Of a stretch of DNA of 15,864 bases, positions 1-5,659 are shown piece after piece (position 1 is the first letter of the stretch; the number at the start of each line of letters is the position of its first letter). Under the pieces are notes generated by a model. The model ran no database searches and was not told the origin of the DNA. It saw only the letters and a list, made by a program, of their open reading frames with translations. This DNA comes from Betaproteobacteria bacterium (lineage in GTDB: Bacteria > Pseudomonadota > Gammaproteobacteria > Burkholderiales > Burkholderiaceae_C): positions 1-15,864 of the forward strand of contig JANXLW010000293.1 in the NCBI GenBank assembly GCA_025354965.1, read 5' to 3'. The position numbers and the translations under genes were made by a program.

Positions 1-2
1 GT

Positions 3-65
3 GGCGAGCGCAAGAGCTTCAAGGATGTGAAGAGCTACAAGCGCAGAAAGCGGTGGCTGGCATGA
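3..65 (+). CDS. C-terminal end of upstream gene, possibly LivF-type ABC transporter ATPase (partial)
   Basis: Frame 3 is open from the window edge for 20 codons and ends in TGA at 63-65. The visible end is very basic, closing on YKRRKRWLA. This kind of tail (a KDVKSYKRRKRWL pattern) resembles, from memory, the C-terminus of branched-chain amino-acid-type ABC transporter ATPases (LivF) found beside PaaK-like ligases in betaproteobacterial operons. The stop codon overlaps the ATG of the following ligase gene as ATGA (62-65), which supports a real gene end and translational coupling. The identity rests on a short tail and on gene context only, so it is tentative. The reading that this is a genuine coding end is firmer. 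Confidence 0.45.
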   Translation, partial: GERKSFKDVKSYKRRKRWLA

Positions 66-1339
66 GGAGCGCAACCGTGACCAGTGTGGGGGCACGCTTC
101 TTTGACACGTTGGAAACGCGCGACAGCGCTGAACGCGAAGCGGCTCTGATTTCAGCTTTGTCGGCCCAGATCGCCCACGCGCAAGCCAGTTCAACCGCAT
201 TTTCCGAGTCTCTGCGCGGAATTGATGCACGAACCATCACAACACGAGCAGCCCTGGCCAAACTACCGGTGATTCGCAAAAATGAATTGCATGAACGGCA
301 ACGGCGATTGCTTGGAGATGATGTTTTTGGTGGCTTCAGTGCCATTCGCTACGGTGCAAAAATGCCTCGCATTTTCTCCAGCCCTGGCCCAATCTATGAG
401 CCCGAGGGCGCGGCGAAAGACTATTGGCGCATGGCGCGTGCCATTTTCGCCGCCGGGTTTCGTCCGGGTGAATTGATTCACAACTGTTTTAGCTATCACT
501 TTGTTCCGGCCGGCTCCATGATGGAGTCCGGTGCTCATGCCTTGGGTTGTACCGTGTTTGCCGGTGGCACCGGGCAGACCGAACAACAAGTCCAGGCCAT
601 GGCAGAGCTGAATCCTGCCGGTTACATCGGCACCCCGAGCTTTCTGAAAATCATTGTTGACAAGGCGTTCGACATGGGCGTGGCGTTGCCCAGTGTAAAA
701 AAGGCAATGTTTGGCGGTGAAGCGTTTCCGCCGTCCTTGCGCGACTGGTTTGCCGAGCGCGGCATCGCCGGCTATCAGTGCTACGCGTCAGCGGATCTCG
801 GTTCGATTGCCTATGAGACCGAGGCACGCGAAGGTCTGGTCCTCGACGAGGGGGTTATTCTTGAGATTGTGCGACCCGGCACTGGCGACCCGGTGGCACC
901 GGGCGAAGTGGGTGAAGTGGTCGTGACGACCATCAACCCCGACTATCCGTTGATTCGTTTTGGAACCGGCGACTTGTCAGCCGTGCTGGTGGGACCTTGC
1001 CCCAGCGGGCGCACCAACACCCGCATCAAGGGCTGGATGGGACGGGCTGACCAGACCACCAAAATCCGCGGCATGTTCGTGCATCCCGGACAGGTTGCCG
1101 ATATCGTCAGACGATTCCCGGAAGTGGCGCGAGCGCGTCTTGTTGTCACTGGCGAAATGGCCAACGATTCAATGACGCTGAAGGTCGAAACGGCGTGCGG
1201 TGGTCCCGATGCACTTGCCATCAAGATTGGCGAGGCCATCCGCGACATCACCAAGCTCAGGGGTGATGTTGAGTTTCAGCTACCCGGAAGCCTGCCCAAT
1301 GATGGCAAGGTGATCGAGGACGCCCGCAGCTATAAGTGA
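62..1339 (+). CDS. PaaK-like acyl-CoA ligase (phenylacetate-CoA ligase family, adenylate-forming)
   Basis: A cytoplasmic adenylate-forming enzyme of 425 residues, close to the usual PaaK length of about 430. The family activates an aryl or other carboxylic acid to its CoA thioester with ATP. Seen in the sequence: FGGEAFP near 217-223, YASADLG at 241-247 in place of the usual YGTTE-type motif, PLIRFGTGDLS at 296-306 with the conserved Asp, RIKGWMGRADQTTKIRG at 321-337, and a C-terminal Lys in LPNDGK (Lys416). The usual Ser/Thr/Gly-rich ATP loop (SSGTTGxPT) is not present; the equivalent stretch reads SSPGPIYEPE at 106-115. I recall this as a feature of a PaaK subfamily sitting with Liv-type transporters. 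The ATG at 62 is chosen because it overlaps the upstream stop as ATGA; an in-frame GTG at 53 is the alternative. The substrate cannot be told from sequence; the likely operon with a LivF-type gene suggests activation of an imported organic acid. Confidence 0.85.
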   Translation: MRSATVTSVGARFFDTLETRDSAEREAALISALSAQIAHAQASSTAFSESLRGIDARTITTRAALAKLPVIRKNELHERQRRLLGDDVFGGFSAIRYGAKMPRIFSSPGPIYEPEGAAKDYWRMARAIFAAGFRPGELIHNCFSYHFVPAGSMMESGAHALGCTVFAGGTGQTEQQVQAMAELNPAGYIGTPSFLKIIVDKAFDMGVALPSVKKAMFGGEAFPPSLRDWFAERGIAGYQCYASADLGSIAYETEAREGLVLDEGVILEIVRPGTGDPVAPGEVGEVVVTTINPDYPLIRFGTGDLSAVLVGPCPSGRTNTRIKGWMGRADQTTKIRGMFVHPGQVADIVRRFPEVARARLVVTGEMANDSMTLKVETACGGPDALAIKIGEAIRDITKLRGDVEFQLPGSLPNDGKVIEDARSYK

Positions 1340-1447
1340 CCCATTTTCTCTTCTTTGGCTCAACGCCCTGGTGCTCCTTGCACGCATTTCTGCGGCGCAA
1401 AGCTTCCTGCTCCTGCATATAAAAAATACTGCTTCACCAGCACCGTA

Positions 1448-1466
1448 TCCCGTTGATTTAGCGGGA
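1448..1466 (+). terminator. Possible weak intrinsic terminator of the ligase operon
   Basis: A five-base-pair stem, TCCCG (1448-1452) with CGGGA (1462-1466) around a nine-base loop, is followed by an AT-rich run with many T (AATTATTTCTTTCT). The stem is short and the T tract is interrupted, so this is only a candidate. It lies about 110 bases past the ligase stop and before the regulatory sites of the next operon, which is where a terminator would be expected. Confidence 0.25.
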
Positions 1467-1493
1467 AATTATTTCTTTCTGCTGAAATGTGTA

Positions 1494-1506
1494 TACAAAT
1501 TTTGTA
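1494..1506. promoter_or_regulatory. 13-bp dyad, candidate upstream activator site for the NtrC-type regulator
   Basis: TACAAA-T-TTTGTA is a perfect inverted repeat with one central base. Its centre is about 133 bases upstream of the start site predicted from the sigma-54 promoter, inside the usual enhancer range of NtrC-family activators. These bind dyads as dimers through a Fis-type helix-turn-helix, and such an activator is encoded at 4235-5659. I see no second copy near the kinase gene. Assignment to that regulator is inference. Confidence 0.5.
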
Positions 1507-1563
1507 CTTTGGCCAGCAAGAACAGTCGCCAGTGGACCCCGGTGAGCAACCCAAACTATCAGC

Positions 1564-1576
1564 TAAGTTGTTGATA
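1564..1576 (-). promoter_or_regulatory. IHF binding site (full match to consensus)
   Basis: The plus strand reads TAAGTTGTTGATA. That matches YAANNNNTTGATW, the reverse complement of the IHF consensus WATCAANNNNTTR, at every defined position. It lies between the upstream dyad and the sigma-54 promoter, where IHF commonly bends DNA to bring an enhancer-bound activator to the polymerase. A short inverted repeat CTATCA/TGATAG (1556-1561 and 1572-1577) overlaps it. A consensus this loose also occurs by chance; position is what makes it persuasive. Confidence 0.6.
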
Positions 1577-1606
1577 GAGAACAGGATTTTTACTCATTTC
1601 GGCAAG

Positions 1607-1622
1607 TGGCATAGGGTTTGCT
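1607..1622 (+). promoter_or_regulatory. Sigma-54 (RpoN) -24/-12 promoter
   Basis: The sequence TGGCATAGGGTTTGCT fits the TGGCAC-N5-TTGCW consensus with GG at 1608-1609 and GC at 1620-1621. The spacing between the invariant -24 and -12 elements is correct, and there is one common deviation (T for C in GGCAC). The predicted start is near 1633, about 26 bases before the receiver gene's ATG. A sigma-54 activator gene lies in the same locus, which strongly supports function. Confidence 0.8.
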
Positions 1623-1658
1623 AAACAGGAGTGTGCGATAAGACATGAGGTGGTCAAA

Positions 1659-2078
1659 ATGATTGAAAAAACCAAAATCCTAGTGATCGATGATGACGAA
1701 GCCGTAAGGCGAAGTCATGAGAGGGTTTTGGCGAGTGAGCACTGCAATGTCGAAATGGTCTTCAATGGAAACGAGGCATTGCGAGTAATGGAGCAACATA
1801 TATTTGATGTTGTGCTGCTCGACTTGCGCATGCCTGGAATGCAGGGCATGGCTGTCCTCAAGACGATAAAGGGTCGTTGGCCGGAGAGCGAGGTGATCAT
1901 CATCACGGGCTATCCAACGGTCGAGTCAGCCAAGGAGGCAGTTACCTTGGGGGCTTACGACTATCTGGCCAAACCGGTTGATCCGGACGCTGTCATCAAT
2001 GCCGCGAACGGAGCGATGCTGCATAAAAGGTGGGCCTTGCGTTGCGACCAAAATGCGCGGGGCGTCTGCATCCAATAG
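1659..2078 (+). CDS. Stand-alone receiver-domain response regulator (CheY-like)
   Basis: A 139-residue protein that is essentially one receiver domain. Visible residues are the acidic pocket D11-D12-D13, the phospho-acceptor Asp55 in LLDLRMPG, Thr83 in IIITGYP and Lys105 in YLAKPVD. The last 25 or so residues form no recognisable output domain. The ATG at 1659 is chosen because GAGGTG (1647-1652) sits six bases upstream; an in-frame GTG at 1650 lies inside that ribosome-binding site. It is the first gene after the sigma-54 promoter and precedes the cytochrome genes by 78 bases, so it is probably made with them. Without DNA-binding or enzyme output it may act by protein contact, or draw phosphate from the haem kinase at 5656-7287 as negative feedback. 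That role is inference. The receiver itself is certain. Confidence 0.9.
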   Translation: MIEKTKILVIDDDEAVRRSHERVLASEHCNVEMVFNGNEALRVMEQHIFDVVLLDLRMPGMQGMAVLKTIKGRWPESEVIIITGYPTVESAKEAVTLGAYDYLAKPVDPDAVINAANGAMLHKRWALRCDQNARGVCIQ

Positions 2079-2156
2079 AAATTGAGAAGCACGGAATTCA
2101 GTTTTGGCCCAAAGGCAATCCAGCCAGGCGAGCCAGTTTGAAGAAGGAGAAAAAGC

Positions 2157-3530
2157 ATGAGTGCGTTACGTCCAAAGAGCGTGGTGCTGGCTGGTATGGT
2201 TGCGTTGTTACTTGGGTTGGCAGGCATGGAGGTGCGTGCCGAGGGCAATGCACTGGCCAAGGAAGACCTCGCCTGTCTGACGTGCCATGACAAGGCGGGG
2301 CTGGAGAAAAAGCTCGAAAGCGGCGAGACTCTTTCCTTGCAAGTATCCACCCAGGGGTACGTCGATTCGATGCATAACGGCACCAGTTGCGAAGACTGCC
2401 ACTCCAATCTGGACGCCAAAACCCATGGTAAGACAAAGACGGCCATCAAGAGCAAGCGGGACTTCTCACTCTCCATGAAAGAGAGTTGCCGTACCTGCCA
2501 CAAGAAAAAATTCACCGAATATGAAGACAGCGTCCACGCCGCACTCATCAAGGAGGGCAGCAAGAAGGCGCCCATGTGCTCGGACTGCCACAATCCGCAT
2601 ACCGTTCGCTCGGCAAAAATTGTTGAAGCGATCAACGCCACGCCATGTGCCAGGTGCCACGAAGAAATCTTCAAAGCTTATTCCAAGGACGTGCATGGTC
2701 AAGAGCGCATTGCCAAGGGGATCAGCGCTCCGCTGTGTGCCGGTTGCCACCAGGCCCACAACGTAAAAGCGGCTTCGATGGGTGATGGCGTCAAGGAAGC
2801 CTGTCTGTCGTGCCACAAAGAGGCGGTCAATCAGCATAAAGACTGGTTGCCCAATACCGCACGCCACTTTGAGGCGATCTCATGCCCGGTCTGTCATGCA
2901 CCAGATGCGCAGCGCCGCGTCAACCTCAGACTCTACGATGGTGCGGCAAAACGGCAGATTGCAGAAAAAACCGGCGTACCGAAGTTTGAAAAACGGACCG
3001 ATGCCGTCGATGAGAAAGACGTGGGTCTGGATGAAAGGGCGCTCTGGAGCCTGCTGAAAGAATTCAACCAGGATGGCGGCAATGGCAAAACAGTGTTGCG
3101 CGGTCGTCTGGAGGTGCGTTCCGGAGTCGAGGCACATCAGTTAAGTGACAAGTCCAGAGCCATCAAAGACTGCGACACCTGCCACAAAGAGGGCGCTGCT
3201 GCCTTTCAAAGTGTCACGCTGACGATCGCTGGTCCGGACGGCAGGCCGCTGCGCCATGGCATCCAAAAAGATGTACTGAATTCACTGACTTCGATGGACT
3301 CAGTGCGCGGCTTTTATGCCATTGGCAGCACCCGGATCAAGCTGCTCGATGTCTTGCTGGTTCTGGTTTTGCTGGGTGCTGTCAGTGTGCCGCTGGTACA
3401 CATGACCATCAAGCGACTCTTCAAAAGTGTGCGCGACAAACTTGAAGCCGAGAAGGCAGCCGCACTATCCCAAACCGGCGCCCGGGTTGCAGAAGATGGC
3501 CACGGCACTGCAGGCGAAGTCTCAAAATAG
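2157..3530 (+). CDS. Nine-haem periplasmic cytochrome c with C-terminal membrane anchor
   Basis: A 457-residue exported electron-transfer protein. It starts with a signal peptide (about 1-28, ending VRA) and has nine CXXCH motifs whose first Cys are residues 40, 78, 111, 141, 164, 194, 216, 243 and 339. Numerous other His residues could serve as distal ligands. A roughly 90-residue haem-free insert separates motifs eight and nine. A hydrophobic segment (about 395-415, KLLDVLLVLVLLGAV) follows, then a basic and charged tail likely on the cytoplasmic side. A strong ribosome-binding site, AGGAG at 2145-2149, precedes the ATG by seven bases. The cytochrome b gene begins 12 bases after the stop, so the two probably form one membrane complex that passes electrons from quinol to periplasmic acceptors. 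The architecture recalls Geobacter CbcL, where a nine-haem domain and a dihaem b domain are fused. I see no catalytic motif for nitrite or another terminal substrate. Confidence 0.9.
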   Translation: MSALRPKSVVLAGMVALLLGLAGMEVRAEGNALAKEDLACLTCHDKAGLEKKLESGETLSLQVSTQGYVDSMHNGTSCEDCHSNLDAKTHGKTKTAIKSKRDFSLSMKESCRTCHKKKFTEYEDSVHAALIKEGSKKAPMCSDCHNPHTVRSAKIVEAINATPCARCHEEIFKAYSKDVHGQERIAKGISAPLCAGCHQAHNVKAASMGDGVKEACLSCHKEAVNQHKDWLPNTARHFEAISCPVCHAPDAQRRVNLRLYDGAAKRQIAEKTGVPKFEKRTDAVDEKDVGLDERALWSLLKEFNQDGGNGKTVLRGRLEVRSGVEAHQLSDKSRAIKDCDTCHKEGAAAFQSVTLTIAGPDGRPLRHGIQKDVLNSLTSMDSVRGFYAIGSTRIKLLDVLLVLVLLGAVSVPLVHMTIKRLFKSVRDKLEAEKAAALSQTGARVAEDGHGTAGEVSK

Positions 3531-3542
3531 CAGGAACAAGTC

Positions 3543-4190
3543 ATGAACAAACTGTATATTCACCCGCTTCCAGTCAGGGTATGGCACTGGACCAATGCCA
3601 TCGGCTTTGTTCTGTTGATTGCCAGCGGAGTGCAAATCAGGTATCTTGATTTGTTCCAGCTAATGTCATTCAGAACTGCTGTCGTGGCACACAACTGGAT
3701 TGGCTTCGTACTGATCGCCAATTTTTTTATCTGGCTTGGGTTTTATTTGTTCTCGGACAAGATCAAGGTCTATCACCCCGAACTGAGTCCGATGAAATAT
3801 TTTCGCGCAAGCTTTCGACAAATGCAGTTTTATGGCTATGGCATCTTCCGCGGTGAGCCCAACCCGCATCACCCCAGCGCCTATCGCAAATTCAATCCCC
3901 TGCAAAGCATGATGTACCAGATCATCATGATGCTGCTGGTACCCATCATGTTCTTCACCGGTGTGCTGTTGTGGGACGTCACGCGCTTTTCATCTGTGGT
4001 GGACATGCTTGGCGGCGTGCGCGTTGTGGATACGGTGCACGTTCTGCTGTTCATTTTGTTCAGCGGATTCATCATCGTGCATATTTACCTGGCCAGCCTC
4101 GGCCACACGCCTTCGGCCCATTTCAAGGCAATGATCACGGGCTTTGAGGAAGTCGAAGACGAGGTTGAAGAAACAGGCACGACTTCCTGA
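3543..4190 (+). CDS. Dihaem cytochrome b membrane subunit (cytochrome b561 / thiosulfate reductase cytochrome b-like)
   Basis: A 215-residue inner-membrane protein with four hydrophobic helices near 18-36, 47-70, 123-144 and 164-185. Candidate haem b ligands are His15 (VWHW) at the first helix, His50 (AHNW) in the second, and His166 and His180 in the fourth, the pattern of the FdnI/HydC/PhsC-type family. The loop segment NPHHPS...KFNPLQSMMYQ and the end GHTPSAHFKAMITGFEE are typical of its cytochrome b domain. AGGA at 3532-3535 lies seven bases before the ATG, and the gene follows the nine-haem cytochrome by 12 bases. The pair is best read as a quinol-oxidising (or quinone-reducing) module linking the quinone pool to periplasmic haems. 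No molybdopterin, hydrogenase or iron-sulfur subunit accompanies it, which separates it from classical formate, hydrogen or thiosulfate enzymes. The direction of electron flow is not shown by sequence. Confidence 0.88.
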   Translation: MNKLYIHPLPVRVWHWTNAIGFVLLIASGVQIRYLDLFQLMSFRTAVVAHNWIGFVLIANFFIWLGFYLFSDKIKVYHPELSPMKYFRASFRQMQFYGYGIFRGEPNPHHPSAYRKFNPLQSMMYQIIMMLLVPIMFFTGVLLWDVTRFSSVVDMLGGVRVVDTVHVLLFILFSGFIIVHIYLASLGHTPSAHFKAMITGFEEVEDEVEETGTTS

Positions 4191-4199
4191 GCACTGGCA

Positions 4200-4220
4200 A
4201 CGAGGCCATGGGCGCCTCGT
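4200..4220. terminator. Hairpin between convergent genes, possible terminator
   Basis: ACGAGGC (4200-4206) and GCCTCGT (4214-4220) form a seven-base-pair stem with a seven-base loop in the 44-base gap between the converging cytochrome b and activator genes. No T run follows on either strand, so intrinsic termination is doubtful. It may block transcript ends or be fortuitous. Confidence 0.3.
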
Positions 4221-4234
4221 CCGGCGCAGTCAAA

Positions 4235-5659
4235 TCATGTCGATTCAGGGTCGCCAGGGTCGAATTCTGTGTCGCGAACCCGAATGCTGTATTTCTTCAT
4301 GAGGGCCTGAAAGTTGGCGCGTTGCATGCCGGTGTCCTCAGCGCTTTTGGTGACATTGGAGGCGTTTCTCTTGAGCGTCTCCTGAATAAACAACTTCTCG
4401 ATTTCTTCCACCGACTTCTCCCTGGCGATTTTTTTTATCCGCTTGAGTTCGTCGCTGGTTCGCGGCACTTCCAGATCCAGTCGCGGTGACATGTCGATGA
4501 TGTTTGCCAGATGGGCTTGGCGGATGATGTTGTCAGACGTAAGAATCACGGCGCGTTGCATCGTATTTTCGAGTTCGCGCACGTTGCCGGGCCAGCCATA
4601 GTTCATCAACAGACTCATCGCTCCTTCAGATATTTCGGCCACCGGCTTTTCCAGTTCATTGCAAAAAATCCTGACAAAGTGAAACGCCAGCGCCGGGATA
4701 TCGTCGCGGCGCTCTCGCAGCGCCGGAGAATGGATGGGAAAGACGTTGATCCGGTAATAGAGATCTTCACGGAATGATCCCTGCGCCACCATCGCCTTGA
4801 GATCCTTGTTGGTCGCTGTCACAAGTCTGACGTTGGTTTTCTGGGTGTTGGTGTTGCCCACTGCCCTGAATTCGCGTTCCTGAATGACGCGCAGCAACTT
4901 GGCCTGGGTTGACAAGGGGATATTGCCGAATTCATCAAGGAACATGGTGCCGTTGTTGGCGATGTCGAACATGCCGCGCTTATTCGCCACGGCTCCGGTA
5001 AACGAGCCCTTGACGTGCCCGAACAATTCACTTTCCAGCAGGTTCTCGCTGAGCGTATTGCAGTCGACAGTGACAAACGGCTGGTCCTTTCGCAAGCTGT
5101 TGTAGTGAATGGCACGGGCAATCATTTCCTTGCCGGTCCCGCTCTCGCCAGTGATCAGCACAGTGCTATTGGTTGGTGCACACTTGGCAATCAGACCGAA
5201 GACAGCCTGCATCTGCGGGCTCGAACCAATAATGTTCTCGAAGCGGTACTTGGAACTCACCTCGCTTTTGAGATTGCGGTTCTCCCGCAGCAAGTGCCGT
5301 CGCTCCAGTGCGCGGTCCACCACATGCCTGAGTTCATCAGGATCAAAGGGCTTGGACAAATAGTCAAAGGCGCCCAGCTTCATTGCCTTGACCGCGGTCT
5401 GAATCTCGGACAGGCCAGTCATCATGATGACGTCGGTGTCAGGATGCCTTTCCTTGACGTCCTGCAAGACTTCCAGGCCGTCCATTTTTGGCATCATGAT
5501 GTCGAGAATCAGGATGTCGTATTCGGTTTCCTCGACCTTCCTCAAGGCCTCAAAGCCATCCTGTGCGGTGTCAACTACAAAACTGCTGTCACCGAGTATG
5601 CGCAGACAGCTCCGGATGACTATCTCTTCGTCGTCAACGATCAGTATTCTTGTGCTCAT
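4235..5659 (-). CDS. NtrC-type sigma-54-dependent response regulator
   Basis: A 474-residue transcription activator with three domains. The receiver (1-120) has D9-D10, phospho-acceptor Asp53 (ILDIMMP), Thr81 and Lys103. The AAA+ domain (about 142-375) has Walker A GESGTGKE at 171-178, the sigma-54 contact loop GSFTGA at 218-223, Walker B MFLDEF with D242 and E243, the arginine-finger region FREDLYYRINVFP, and GWPGNVRELEN. A Fis-type helix-turn-helix lies at about 425-465. All parts needed for ATP-driven opening of sigma-54 promoters are present. The contact loop has Ser where most members have Ala. The ATG overlaps the kinase stop by four bases (ATGA), so the pair is translationally coupled. 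The gene converges on the cytochrome operon, whose promoter is of the sigma-54 type, so that operon is its most likely target. The family call is certain; the target is inferred. Confidence 0.95.
   Translation of the reverse strand: MSTRILIVDDEEIVIRSCLRILGDSSFVVDTAQDGFEALRKVEETEYDILILDIMMPKMDGLEVLQDVKERHPDTDVIMMTGLSEIQTAVKAMKLGAFDYLSKPFDPDELRHVVDRALERRHLLRENRNLKSEVSSKYRFENIIGSSPQMQAVFGLIAKCAPTNSTVLITGESGTGKEMIARAIHYNSLRKDQPFVTVDCNTLSENLLESELFGHVKGSFTGAVANKRGMFDIANNGTMFLDEFGNIPLSTQAKLLRVIQEREFRAVGNTNTQKTNVRLVTATNKDLKAMVAQGSFREDLYYRINVFPIHSPALRERRDDIPALAFHFVRIFCNELEKPVAEISEGAMSLLMNYGWPGNVRELENTMQRAVILTSDNIIRQAHLANIIDMSPRLDLEVPRTSDELKRIKKIAREKSVEEIEKLFIQETLKRNASNVTKSAEDTGMQRANFQALMKKYSIRVRDTEFDPGDPEST

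Larger units (their letters stand above)
1340..1658. promoter_or_regulatory. Regulatory gap upstream of the cytochrome operon
   Basis: This 319-base stretch holds no convincing gene. Its left half is AT-richer than its surroundings and contains a weak hairpin that may end the ligase transcript. Its right half contains, in order, a dyad, an IHF consensus site and a sigma-54 promoter, each listed separately. The short open frames in it have no ribosome-binding site or recognisable protein character. Confidence 0.7.

Noticed and set aside
1556..1577. Inverted repeat CTATCA/TGATAG as a separate operator
   Set aside because: It overlaps the IHF consensus, has only six-base arms, and is better explained by that site; kept as a note only.
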